Of a stretch of 64,000 bases of DNA, positions 35,064 through 45,300 are shown one piece after another. Each line of letters opens with the position of its first letter. The stretch's first letter is position 1. The translations under genes and the position numbers were made by a program. Location of the stretch: assembly GCA_964525945.1 (NCBI GenBank), contig CAZGKX010000002.1, forward strand, positions 1-64,000, written 5' to 3'. The DNA is from CAZGKX01 sp964525945 (lineage in GTDB: Bacteria; Pseudomonadota; Gammaproteobacteria; Legionellales; Legionellaceae). The notes below the pieces were generated by a model. It did no database searches, was not told the DNA's origin, and worked only from the letters and a program-made list of their open reading frames with translations.

Positions 35064-35102
35064 ACAAGTCCTTGCAATAAACAATTGAATGAAAGCACAA
35101 CC

Positions 35103-36116
35103 TTATAACAAAAGTGTGGCATCACCATAACTAAAAAATCGATAACGTTGGGCAATAGCAACCTGGTACAATTCCATTGCTGGCTCGTAACCGATAAAGG
35201 CAGCGACCAACATTAAAAGAGTAGACTCGGGTAAATGAAAATTGGTGATCAAGCCATCGCAAATTTTAAATTGATAACCCGGGAAAATAAAAATATCTGT
35301 GTCTTTGCTGCAAGGCTGCAATTCACCATCCATCACGGCACTTTCTAAGCTTCTCAAAGCGGTGGTGCCAACTGCAATCACGCGCTTTTTAGCAGCACGG
35401 GCTTTACCAACCGCATGACAAAGTGCTGCATCGACCGTAATACGCTCGTGGTGCATTTTATGTTCTTGAATATTTTCGCAACGCACAGGTCGAAACGTAC
35501 CGGCACCGACATGCAATGTGGAGTAGGCCAGTTCCACACCTTTTGCTTTTAAGCTGGATAACACTGCATCATCAAAATGCAAACCAGCCGTCGGCGCGGC
35601 AACAGAACCCGTGTGTTTGGCATAAACGGTTTGGTAACGTTGCAAATCAATGGCTTCGTCGGCACGATGGATATAAGGTGGCAGAGGCATGTGACCAATC
35701 TGCTGCAGCATCTCCACTGCATCGCCATTGACACGGCAAAAAAATAAATCATCATCACGGCCTTCAATTTCGATAGACCAATTTTTGTCCAGATGGATGC
35801 AGGTACCGGTTTTAGGGGATTTGCTGGCTTTAATGTGGGCAAGAAAAAGATCGCGTTCCATTAACCGCTCCACCAACAATTCCACTTTTCCGCCGCTGGC
35901 TTTATGGCCATAAACACGTGCTGGCATCACTTGGCTATCATTCATCACCAGCAAATCACCAGGCTCTAAAAATTCAACCAGCGATTTGAATTGGTGGTGT
36001 CCGTGTTGCTTTGAATGCCGGTGATACGTTAATAACCGCGAATCACTACGGGTGGGCAGTGGGTATTGAGCAATCAACTCGTCAGGGAGATCAAAATAAA
36101 AATCACTTTTTTTCAT
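35103..36116 (-). CDS. queA: S-adenosylmethionine:tRNA ribosyltransferase-isomerase QueA
   Basis: Transfers the ribosyl moiety of SAM to preQ1 in tRNA to form epoxyqueuosine. Hallmarks are FYFDLPDELIAQYPLPTRSD, LVMNDSQVMPARVYG, VAAPTAGLHFDDAVL, LHVGAGTFRPVRCE and NFHLPESTLLMLVAAFIGYE. At 337 aa it is full length. Its substrate needs a functional Tgt, yet the adjacent Tgt-like protein looks inactive, so a true tgt should lie elsewhere. It leads the gene run toward secF. Confidence 0.96.
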   Translation of the reverse strand: MKKSDFYFDLPDELIAQYPLPTRSDSRLLTYHRHSKQHGHHQFKSLVEFLEPGDLLVMNDSQVMPARVYGHKASGGKVELLVERLMERDLFLAHIKASKSPKTGTCIHLDKNWSIEIEGRDDDLFFCRVNGDAVEMLQQIGHMPLPPYIHRADEAIDLQRYQTVYAKHTGSVAAPTAGLHFDDAVLSSLKAKGVELAYSTLHVGAGTFRPVRCENIQEHKMHHERITVDAALCHAVGKARAAKKRVIAVGTTALRSLESAVMDGELQPCSKDTDIFIFPGYQFKICDGLITNFHLPESTLLMLVAAFIGYEPAMELYQVAIAQRYRFFSYGDATLLL

Positions 36117-36250
36117 TGTTACAAAAGCCTTTTAAAAAAGGGGATTATATAATAAATTTTTTAATTAGGGTGTAAAAACTGTATTTTTGTTCTATTTTTT
36201 TGCAGAATGAGGTAAACTACCTGTTATTTTATCAATACACGGAGAATTTA

Positions 36251-36658
36251 ATGAGTCGATTATTTAAAAGTTTAGCAGCAATCACCTTAGGATTAACATG
36301 CGCGACCAGCATGGCCGCAACGCCTCCTCGACAGCTCGTTACCCATAACTTAACCGATGTAGAATCGAATGCATTTGTTGCAGGAACCATTCCTTCTCAA
36401 CACCCAACCAAAGCTCACAGCGATGGTAAAGTCATTTGGACTGAAGTAAGAATGGCATGTTTTGGGCATACCGTTAATGGCAAGTGCGCCGCTTTGATTA
36501 AAATGGCCACGGGTCCAAATGATGGCGGAACCCCCGTTGAGCTAGGTACAATTATTCTTGATTTAAACTCAGGGGAAATGACTCCTTCTCAACTAACAGC
36601 CAATGGCTACACCATGCGAGTCAATGGTCCTGGTGAAGCAACAATCAGCAAACAATAA
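36251..36658 (+). CDS. Small secreted hypothetical protein
   Basis: A 135-aa protein with a clear Sec signal peptide (MSRLFKSLAAITLGLTCATS then MAA), cleavage expected before ATPPRQ. The mature part is beta-rich with a possible disulfide pair (MACFGHTVNGKCAALIK). Family unknown to me; periplasmic or secreted location is likely, and T2SS export is possible. The start follows GGAGAATTTA. It is divergent from queA and followed by a family A repeat. Confidence 0.82.
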   Translation: MSRLFKSLAAITLGLTCATSMAATPPRQLVTHNLTDVESNAFVAGTIPSQHPTKAHSDGKVIWTEVRMACFGHTVNGKCAALIKMATGPNDGGTPVELGTIILDLNSGEMTPSQLTANGYTMRVNGPGEATISKQ

Positions 36659-36687
36659 CCAACAACCGCGGCTTAGAACCAGTGTTT

Positions 36688-36713
36688 CCGAGCCGCGCCC
36701 CATAAGGAAACGG
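36688..36713 (+). repeat. Family A repeat copy
   Basis: CCGAGCCGCGCCCCATAAGG then AAACGG, just after the secreted-protein gene. It matches the family consensus in the CCGAGCCGCG core and TAAGG. Confidence 0.6.
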
Positions 36714-36839
36714 AATTTACTTGCCTCAATTCAGATACAAAATTCCCATCTTAATCCTGCTGAGTACATCCTAGTCCAAACCGGACTCATGGGTAAATTT
36801 TAATGTTAGTCGTAAAACAGGTTATACGATTGATAATAC

Positions 36840-36867
36840 TTCAAAAATGATCTAATCTGTATATAAT
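36840..36867 (+). promoter_or_regulatory. Probable promoter for the F-box-like orphan gene
   Basis: TTCAAA (36840-36845) and a perfect TATAAT (36862-36867) are 16 bases apart, 23 bases before the start codon. Confidence 0.5.
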
Positions 36868-36889
36868 AAGTTCAGAAACAGGGGCAATT

Positions 36890-38128
36890 ATGGACGATAT
36901 AGAATACATAATTCATCTTTCGGAGCAAACTTATCAAACGCAGTTGGAGGCGTTACGTAACCTCCCAAGTCCTATGGGTTCTAATTCTAGGCTTATAATA
37001 ACAATTGAGTGGCCTAATTTACCTAGCAATTCTGAGTTGGAACGAGTTCCGGAAATCGTAGCCGCAATTCCTGCTTGGACAGAAAATGTAATACTCAAAT
37101 TAAATTATTTTGATAGCGAAACATCTTTGTCCCTGACAAGTACCGTTTTGTCAGAATTATCACGAGCAATCAAAGAAAAAGACTTTAAATCCATAATCAT
37201 TGAAAATCTTAATGTGTGGAGCAGTCGGAAGGGATATCAACCCCATGAAACTAATTTTCCTAGTGAAGTCATTGCAGAATACATCGCTTCTTTATCCGCA
37301 TCGACTAACATATCTTTAAATAACAAATCTGTCCCTCTGGCATTTAACAAAACTGATTTTAATAAAATATATGCTGCAAATCCTCAAGCAAACAGCGGTG
37401 ATCTTCGTAAAACGGTTCATTACAAGAAAAATGATGAAACGCGAGGAGTAGTCAACGTTGCAAATAAATCAGAGTTATCTCTTAAACCCAATCAATTTGA
37501 AGAATTGTATCAAAATTTACAAAAAAATGGGCAAGTGGCTTTATTGAAAAACGCTACTAAAGAAAATTACCAAGAGGCAATGTTTTCAAAAACCGAAATT
37601 GATGCCTTAAAACCATTTTTACCCACCGAGGTAATTGATTCTCAATGGTACAAAAAAGCTAGAAATACAATACCTCGTAATCCAACAATAACGTTTAATG
37701 CTGATTGTTTTGCAGCAATCCCAAGCCGCATTAAAAAAATCAATTTTTCAGACAATCACCTTCAATTCATGACTGTAGCACAATTAAAAAGTTTAGCGGG
37801 CTTATTACCAAATGTTGAAACCCTCGTTGTCTCTAACGAAGAAATCAAAGCAATGACACCCGAACAAAGAAATGCGCTGATAAAAATTGCACCACAAGCC
37901 CAGCTTATTTCAAACGAGAATATTCCAGAAATAACTGAAATGAATCAACAAATTTTGCAATACCACGCATTATCGATAAAAAATAGAGTCAATCTACTTG
38001 CTAACAAAAAAGAAGTACCTATACCAAGAGATACGGCCTTACATGTGATGTCTTTTTTAAAGAGAAAAGAATTGTTAAAGGATAGTCTGGCAGAAAAAGA
38101 AACAGAAGTAAAACCACCAACGCCATAA
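36890..38128 (+). CDS. Orphan protein with LRR-like and F-box-like segments; candidate effector
   Basis: A 412-aa protein with no overall family match. Two regions look leucine-rich-repeat-like, one near residues 60-110 (NVILKLNYFDSETSLSLTS) and one near 278-325 (IKKINFSDNHLQFMTVAQL and LLPNVETLVVSNEEIKAM). Residues 378-395 (IPRDTALHVMSFLKRKEL) follow the F-box core pattern of P-x-[DE], I/V, S-F-L and [DE]-L. The C-terminal tail is acidic then Pro-rich (LAEKETEVKPPTP). LRR plus F-box is the architecture of eukaryotic SCF ubiquitin-ligase adaptors, although the F-box usually precedes the LRRs. It has its own promoter and AGGGG before the ATG. It is more AT-rich than its neighbours. Function as an effector is inferred. 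Confidence 0.65.
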   Translation: MDDIEYIIHLSEQTYQTQLEALRNLPSPMGSNSRLIITIEWPNLPSNSELERVPEIVAAIPAWTENVILKLNYFDSETSLSLTSTVLSELSRAIKEKDFKSIIIENLNVWSSRKGYQPHETNFPSEVIAEYIASLSASTNISLNNKSVPLAFNKTDFNKIYAANPQANSGDLRKTVHYKKNDETRGVVNVANKSELSLKPNQFEELYQNLQKNGQVALLKNATKENYQEAMFSKTEIDALKPFLPTEVIDSQWYKKARNTIPRNPTITFNADCFAAIPSRIKKINFSDNHLQFMTVAQLKSLAGLLPNVETLVVSNEEIKAMTPEQRNALIKIAPQAQLISNENIPEITEMNQQILQYHALSIKNRVNLLANKKEVPIPRDTALHVMSFLKRKELLKDSLAEKETEVKPPTP

Positions 38129-38223
38129 TACAACAAAATGGAATCGCATTGTGTCAGAAAAATGTTTAACTTTATGGCAAAGTGGTTACCAATACAACTG
38201 GTTTAATGTTACCTATATCTCGG

Positions 38224-38248
38224 CCGCACCCACTACGGCGCGGCTCGG
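38224..38248 (-). repeat. Family A repeat copy (inverted)
   Basis: The minus strand reads CCGAGCCGCGCCGTAGTGGG, a divergent family A copy, between the convergent orphan and fadL-like genes. CGGCCG upstream pairs partly with it, giving a hairpin. Confidence 0.5.
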
Positions 38249-38257
38249 AATTGATTG

Positions 38258-39661
38258 TTATTTTGAGGCTAGGGGTTGATCAATGGCCCATACGACTTGT
38301 AAACCAACCAATTGAGCATGGTTTTTGGACGTACCATTGATGGTGTTGGATGACGTTGGTCCTAATACTTGGGTTTTATTGACAGGTGAGTTGTTGGCAC
38401 CAAACAAATAAGTGTAACCAACATCAACACCAATGTTGGGACGAGCTTGATAATGTGTACCCACCGAAAGCGCCCAGCGGTTAGAATCAGGTAATCGCAC
38501 ATCGCGTTCCGCATTGACGGTTGGCGTCTGATCATAGCCTCCCCCTGCACGCAGCATCCACTGCGGATTGATGCGATAATTTGCGCCAAGGGCAAAACGC
38601 CAAGCATTGCGATAGTCTTCTGCACTCGTTGAGTTGACCAATGTTTGGGTTCCCGTTTCTGACGAAAAAGCAGCCACGTTATTCAATTGAATTGTTTTAA
38701 AGGAACTCCAGCCCGTATACACAATCGAGCCTAACAACGCTAATTTATCATTGATGTCTTGGTAACCACTCAGTGTCACAAGATCAGGCAATTGTACATT
38801 GTTACTGGTTAAAGCATCGCTGCGGTAAACAGCATCAGGATTGGTCAAAGCAGGATCAGCAAGCCGTCCGGTTAAGACACTGCTGCCGGTAAACTGATGA
38901 TTCATCCCTGATTGATAATTAAGACCAACACGAGTGTGATCATTGTTGTATCGTCCCAACACCCCCGCATGAAAGCCCACCCCAAAGGATGTGCCCGTGT
39001 TATTGCTGGTGGAATCCAGCGTAGTCGGCGTGACCAAACCTCCAATCGACTCTAAAAATTGCAAGGCAGCAGGCGAGCCCAATACACCATTAAACGTCAC
39101 TTTTGCCCATTGCAAATCCAAACCCAACCCCACCGACCAATTGTCGGTGATTTGTCCAGCCAGTTCAGGCGAAACATTGATCGTCATCAATTGTGTGCGG
39201 GTGGCGGAATACCTGACAGGGGATTTCTTCCCCCAATCGGTGGACAAACCAAAAGGCGAAACCACGCTTAATCCGAACACAGCCTTTTCTCCCAAAGGCA
39301 AAGCATAATGCAGCGCGGGAACAACTGCGCTTTCAGCCCCTTGCAGGTTACTGAACGTTTGAATGTAAGGTGGCACACCGTCGGTGTTGAATGTGCTGGT
39401 GCCAGACAATTTAGTGCTTGGGAAAACGCCCACACCACTGAAAACAGCTTCTTGCTTTTTAATCAACACCAAACCTGCGGGGTTGTACCAACCGATTGAC
39501 GCATCAGCACCTTCTGCAGCAATCCCCGCGGCATAATTACCTATTGCTGCAGCGCTGCTTTCTGTGTAAAGGGAGAAACCTCCAGCAAAGGTTGGCTGTG
39601 CCATCATGGCAATGACAATACTGCTAACGACTGTTTTTATCGGTTTTTTTATAAGAGGCAT
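38258..39661 (-). CDS. FadL/OmpP1/TodX-family outer membrane transporter
   Basis: Outer-membrane beta-barrel for uptake of long-chain fatty acids or other hydrophobic compounds. A signal peptide (MPLIKKPIKTVVSSIVIAMM then AQPTFA) is followed by GGFSLYTESSAAAIGNYAAG, the hatch-domain NPA motif in WYNPAGL, alternating beta strands, FGLSVVSPFGLSTDWG, and the last-strand region HAQLVGLQVVWAI. At 467 aa it is normal. AAGGA lies upstream of the chosen ATG. It could feed the beta-oxidation genes later in the window, though they are unlinked. Confidence 0.9.
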   Translation of the reverse strand: MPLIKKPIKTVVSSIVIAMMAQPTFAGGFSLYTESSAAAIGNYAAGIAAEGADASIGWYNPAGLVLIKKQEAVFSGVGVFPSTKLSGTSTFNTDGVPPYIQTFSNLQGAESAVVPALHYALPLGEKAVFGLSVVSPFGLSTDWGKKSPVRYSATRTQLMTINVSPELAGQITDNWSVGLGLDLQWAKVTFNGVLGSPAALQFLESIGGLVTPTTLDSTSNNTGTSFGVGFHAGVLGRYNNDHTRVGLNYQSGMNHQFTGSSVLTGRLADPALTNPDAVYRSDALTSNNVQLPDLVTLSGYQDINDKLALLGSIVYTGWSSFKTIQLNNVAAFSSETGTQTLVNSTSAEDYRNAWRFALGANYRINPQWMLRAGGGYDQTPTVNAERDVRLPDSNRWALSVGTHYQARPNIGVDVGYTYLFGANNSPVNKTQVLGPTSSNTINGTSKNHAQLVGLQVVWAIDQPLASK

Positions 39662-39796
39662 GCTGTTGTCCTTAACCTTGAAAGCAATCGATAATAAATG
39701 AATGCCATCTAAAATCAACCCGTTCGTAAAAAATAATATTGCCACTTGTACATCACACACCGTCCATGTTAATGTGTTCTAATTTTGCACGGATAA

Positions 39797-42364
39797 ATGA
39801 TCATGCGCCAGCTCATTACTAAATTTGGTGGAACGAGTGTATCGTCTCGTGAAACTTGGAATCACATTGCTAAAATCACCCAGCAACATATCCAAAACGG
39901 GGTACAGCCAGTTATTGTCTGCTCGGCTTTATCGCAAGCCACCAATAAATTAGAAAACATCATCAATGCGGCGTTGGTTGATAAACACCCAGAAATCCAC
40001 GCCGAGTTGACGCTTCATTACACCCAACTCGCACAAGCATTGGATGTAAACCCCGAGCTCATTGCCTTGGATCTTCACCAACTGGAAAAATGGGTCACAG
40101 GTATTGCTTTGTTAAAAGAAGCCCCGCCGAAAACGCGCGCTCAAATTTTAAGCCTTGGCGAATTGATGATCACACGCCTTGGCCATGAATTTTTAAACAA
40201 ACAAGGCATCCAATGCCATTGGTTTGATGCACGGGAAGCCTTGACGGCCCTCCCCTCAACCCGAGACGACACAGCCAATTATTGTTCTGCTCGTTGCAAC
40301 AGTGAACCAAACCCTGAATTAGCGCGTCAACTTCTACAAACCGAGGCCCAAGCCATCATCACGCAAGGTTTTATTGCCGCAAATTCACATGGTGATACCG
40401 TTTTATTGGGCAGAGGGGGCTCGGACACATCAGCAGCGTTGTTTGCAGCCATCCTTGATGCCAGTGCCTGTGAAATATGGACCGATGTGGCAGGGATTTA
40501 CACCGCCAACCCTCACCAGTTGCCACATGCCCGTTTATTGAAACAATTGAATTACGATGAAGCCCAAGAAATAGCGTCGATGGGAGCAAAAGTTTTGCAC
40601 CCTCTTTGCATCCCCCCGGTACGCCGCGCTAATATTCCAATGGTGGTCAAATACACCTGGATGCCGGAACATTCCGGAACACGCATTTCAATCGAAAGTG
40701 ATGAGAATGCTCCCCCCATCAAATCCATTCAAGTTAAACACAGCATTACCCTTATTTCCATTGACACAGTCAACATGTGGCAACAAGCTGGGTTTTTAGC
40801 CGATGTCTTTGCGGTCTTTAAGCAACACGAGTTTTCCGTGGATTTATTGTCATCATCGGAATCAAATGTCACTTTGTCATTGGACACCCATGCCAATTTA
40901 CATGACAGGGATGCTTTGATGGCCTTGATTGCCGATTTGAACATTTTTTGCCGCGCCAAAATCATTGAACCTTGCAGCGCGGTGAGTTTGGTCGGGCATC
41001 ATATTCGTCGTGTCTTGCCACAACTTGGCTCCGCCCTGGAGGTGTTTGATGATCAACAAGTGCATTTGATGTCATTGGCCTCCAACGATCTGAATTTAAC
41101 GTTTGTGGTCGATGAATCCAAAGCAGATAAACTGTGTCAAAAATTGCACACTTTGCTGATTGAAAACAACCCACAAAGTTTTTATTATTCAAAAAGTTGG
41201 CATGAAGAGTTTGGAGCACCGGATACACGCCCAGCACCGTGGTGGGAAGCGGCGCGTGATAATCTGCTCAGCCTTGCTGACACGCATTCGCCTTGTTATG
41301 TTTATCACAGCCCGACCATTGCTAAAAAAGCAGATGAATTATTGGCCCTAACCTCCGTTGAACGGTTATTTTACGCGATCAAAGCCAACCCCCATCCCGT
41401 TGTTTTGCAAACATTGTTCAATAAAAACATCGATTTTGAATGCGTGTCCATCAATGAAATTGATCACGTTCTCAGTTTGTTCCCTACCATCGATAAGAAA
41501 CGTATTTTATTTACACCTAATTTTGCCGCCAAAGCAGAATATGAATATGCCTTGTCGTTGGGGTGTTATATCACGATCGATAGCTTGTATCCTTTGGAAA
41601 ATTGGCCCAATCTTTTTCGACAACAAGCTATTTTATTGCGCATTGATCCGGGCGCCGGGGCCGGGCATCACAAATTTGTCTGCACCGGCGGCAACGAATC
41701 CAAATTTGGTATTCCATTGAGTGCCTTGTCTCTGGCAGCAGAACTTGTGGACAAACATCAAATTCAAGTTATCGGTTTGCATGCCCATTCAGGCAGCGGG
41801 ATTTTGTCGCCCGATTTATGGCAACAAACCGCCTTGATGTTGGCGGCTGAGACCACGCGGTTTCCTCATGTTAAATTCATCAATTTGGGCGGGGGCCTGG
41901 GAATTGCGGAAAAACCAGGACAACAACCACTGGATATGGAAAAACTGGATGAATCTTTGTTGGCGGTTAAATCACGTTATCCAACGTTAGCCATATGGCT
42001 CGAACCAGGGCGATTTTTTGTGGCAGAAAGCGGGATTATTCTTGCGAAAGTCACCCAATGCAAAGAAAAAGGCAAAGTGCGATTTGTTGGCATTGAAACG
42101 GGGATGAATTCATTGTTAAGGCCAGCACTGTATGGAGCCTATCATAATATTGTTAATTTAACGCGGATTGCTGAAGAAAATATGGGGTTTGCGCATATTG
42201 TTGGACCTATTTGCGAATCAGGAGATACGCTGGGTTATGACCGTTTGCTGCCTGACACCAAAGAAAATGACATCATGTTGGTGGCCAATAGTGGCGCGTA
42301 TGGCCATTGCATGAGTTCGTCATACAACCTCAGACCACCTGCTCAAGAAATTGTTATAGAATGA
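39797..42364 (+). CDS. lysAC: Fused aspartokinase / diaminopimelate decarboxylase
   Basis: Bifunctional enzyme with the first and last steps of lysine biosynthesis. Residues 1 to about 290 are the aspartokinase (TKFGGTSVSS, LGRGGSDTSAALFAA, EIWTDVAGIYTANP), residues about 310-450 are ACT regulatory domains, and from about 480 the PLP-dependent DAP decarboxylase (LFYAIKANPHPVVLQTL with the PLP lysine, GLHAHSGSGI, INLGGGLGIAEKPGQQ, WLEPGRFFVAESG, GPICESGDTLGYDR). At 855 aa it is complete. Similar fusions occur in Xanthomonadales and Legionella. Start is ATG at M1 or M3. The stop overlaps the next ATG (ATGA). Confidence 0.95.
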   Translation: MIMRQLITKFGGTSVSSRETWNHIAKITQQHIQNGVQPVIVCSALSQATNKLENIINAALVDKHPEIHAELTLHYTQLAQALDVNPELIALDLHQLEKWVTGIALLKEAPPKTRAQILSLGELMITRLGHEFLNKQGIQCHWFDAREALTALPSTRDDTANYCSARCNSEPNPELARQLLQTEAQAIITQGFIAANSHGDTVLLGRGGSDTSAALFAAILDASACEIWTDVAGIYTANPHQLPHARLLKQLNYDEAQEIASMGAKVLHPLCIPPVRRANIPMVVKYTWMPEHSGTRISIESDENAPPIKSIQVKHSITLISIDTVNMWQQAGFLADVFAVFKQHEFSVDLLSSSESNVTLSLDTHANLHDRDALMALIADLNIFCRAKIIEPCSAVSLVGHHIRRVLPQLGSALEVFDDQQVHLMSLASNDLNLTFVVDESKADKLCQKLHTLLIENNPQSFYYSKSWHEEFGAPDTRPAPWWEAARDNLLSLADTHSPCYVYHSPTIAKKADELLALTSVERLFYAIKANPHPVVLQTLFNKNIDFECVSINEIDHVLSLFPTIDKKRILFTPNFAAKAEYEYALSLGCYITIDSLYPLENWPNLFRQQAILLRIDPGAGAGHHKFVCTGGNESKFGIPLSALSLAAELVDKHQIQVIGLHAHSGSGILSPDLWQQTALMLAAETTRFPHVKFINLGGGLGIAEKPGQQPLDMEKLDESLLAVKSRYPTLAIWLEPGRFFVAESGIILAKVTQCKEKGKVRFVGIETGMNSLLRPALYGAYHNIVNLTRIAEENMGFAHIVGPICESGDTLGYDRLLPDTKENDIMLVANSGAYGHCMSSSYNLRPPAQEIVIE

Positions 42365-45300
42365 TATTGAGTGACAGTGAACAACGCACACAAGCGATCG
42401 ATCCTCACCAATCATTTATTGTGCAAGCCCCTGCTGGCTCCGGAAAAACGGAAATCCTTAGCCAGCGCTACTTGCGCCTATTGAGCACGGTCACAGCACC
42501 CGAACAAATTATTGCGTTAACCTTTACTCGCAAAGCGGCCAATGAAATGCGAGAGCGCATTTTACTTGCTTTGCAGCGGGCGGCTCAGCAACGCCTTGCC
42601 CCATCCGAGCATCAACAAAAAACCCATGCTTTCGCTCAAGCAGCTTTAGGCCGTGATCAAATTTACAATTGGCGGTTATTGGAACAACCGCACCGTCTTA
42701 AAATCATAACCATTGATGCCTTGTGCCAAACCCTAACCCATGCTATTCCGCTCCAAGAACAACAAATTCATGCTGCCCAAATCTGTGACGCCCCCCTTAA
42801 ACATTATTTGGCTGCCGCAACTGCTTGTTTAAATTTTGCGATGGCCAACGAAGGCTACCAACAACCTTTAGCGTGTTTGTTATTCCACCTGGATAATCGT
42901 CAAGATATCGTATTGGATTTATTTGTAGCCTTATTGGCAAAAAGGGAACAATGGTTGGAAATGCTTTTTCAAGCCAGAGAACAAAAACGTTCCACGTATG
43001 AAAAAGGGATCGCATGGATCATACAACATGAATTGTCGCGCTTTACCCAAACACTGCCTTTGGGGTTAGGTGATGAATTAATTTCGCTGGCACGGCAAGT
43101 TGCAACTATTGAAAACAACCCTGATTCCCCGCGTTATCAATTGCGTGAATGGGTCTCTATGACAGAATTGGATGGCCCCCTTGCCAGTGGCTTAGCGAGT
43201 TTGCTACTGACGTCTCAAAACACATTGCGTAAAGCGTTTGATCACCATGTTGGTTTAAAACGAGGCTGTTGTGACAACAAAGACTATACGGCGTTAAAAG
43301 AAGCAAGCAAACAATTACTAACGCAACTGGATGAAACACCGGATTGTTTAGCCGCCTTGTTGCGTATTAAAAATTTACCAAACCCTACTTACCATTCAGA
43401 ACAGTGGGAATTATTGCAAGCACTGTTTAAGCTGCTGCCTTTGTTGGTGGCGCATTTACAGCAAGTTTTTAGCGAACACAATGAGGTCGATTTCACAGCC
43501 ATATCCCAACAAGCGCAAAGAGCAATGGGGGATGAATCTTCGCCCACCGATCTAGCGCTTTACCTAGACAATCAAATCCATCATTTGTTGGTGGATGAAT
43601 TCCAAGACACCTCGCTGCAACAATTTGAGTTGTTAAGTCAATTGGTTTGTGGTTGGCAACCCAATGATGGGAAAACCCTGTTCGTGGTAGGCGACCCCAT
43701 GCAATCGATTTATCGGTTTAGAGGCGCGGAAGTGGGATTGTTTCTGCGCACCAAACAGCTGGGTGTTGGCCCAGTCCAATTAACACCATTGGAGCTAACC
43801 TGTAATTTTCGCTCCACACCCACCATTATTCGTTGGATCAATGCCACCTTTCGGCATGTCTTTCCTCCCAGCAATGACATCGAATCGGGAGCAGTGTCCT
43901 TTCATCCATCCCAACATGTGCGCGATGAGCACCAGCAGAGCCAAGTGCTCGCCTTGCAATGCCTGAATAAAGATCACGAAGCACAGGTGATCATTCGCCG
44001 GGTGAAAGAAGAATTGCACGCCAATGCCGACGATGAAATTGCCATTTTGGTGCGCTCTCGGTCGCAACTAACATCCATCATTCAAGCATTGAGAAAAGAA
44101 CGCATACCGTTTCAAGGTGTCGACATTGATTTATTGGCAGCGCTTCCTCATCTACGTGATGTGTGGTCATTAACTCAAACCCTGCTGATGCCGGCAAACC
44201 GATTGGCTTGGCTATCACTTTTGCGCAGCCCTTGGTGCGGACTTTCTCTTCCCGATTTGCTACGCATTGGTACATTTTCAAAAAAAACATTGATTTACGA
44301 AGCACTTTCCCAATCTGCTTTGCTGGATCAATTAAGCGAAGAAGGCCAAAAACGGGTCCAATTTGTGCATGCGGTCATGCAGCATGCGTTAACCCATCGT
44401 CATCAGCAATCGTTGGTGGATTGGATTATTGAGACTTTAACGCAACTGCATGGTAAAAACATTCTCACCCAAGCAGAGCAAGGCGATTTGGAACAATTTT
44501 GGATGTTATTAAAACAATTCGAAAGCAACGGTCTTATTGAAAATATGGCCCTCTTTAAAAAATCGTTCAAACGTCTTTATTCTAAAAAAACCACACCATC
44601 CCGCCTCCAAATCATGACCATTCATAAATCCAAGGGGTTAGAATTCGATTGCGTCATTTTACCCGGGTTAAGTGCGGCCTCTTCAGCAAAGGATTTACCA
44701 TTGCTGCGCTGGTTAAAACTACCCACACCCGATCAAAATGATTTACTACTGCTTTCGCCAATTAAAGCGGCGCATGACGAGCACTGCGCCTTGTACAACT
44801 ATTTGGGCAGATTGGATGAACAAAAAAATCACTATGAACTGCAACGATTATTTTATGTAGCAGCAACGCGCGCCAAAAAACGTCTTTATTTATTGGACAA
44901 CACGCACACCGTAAGAAAAGGGGCGTTTAGACATCTCATTGCAGAAAAATTTCAAGAAGCCGAGGCCTATGACGCGAACACTCTGGACGTGAATCCGTTG
45001 CCAGAACTCTACCATTTGCCCGTATCATTTTACGCACATCCCTTTGCAGCACCGATGCTAAACCAAAACAGGGGGCTGATGATGATGGATACAACGCCTC
45101 GATTAACCGGGATTGTAGCCCACGAATTACTGCAATGGATTTGTGAACATCATCCTGCAACCCTTGACGACATCCCTTGGGATTTAAGCAACCATCATTT
45201 TAAAACCTTAGGATTAACAGGTTCTCAATTGGAGCTGGCGCAAAAAACATTAAAACAACAAATCACCCAATTTTTAAACCATCCACAAGGGCAATGGATC

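Noticed and set aside
36144..36176. queA promoter (TTTACA and TATAAT on the minus strand)
   Set aside because: The spacer is 21 bases, outside the usual range, so no call is made.
39700..39796. Lysine riboswitch ahead of lysAC
   Set aside because: The divergent intergenic region is too short for the aptamer and lysine riboswitches are uncommon in this order.
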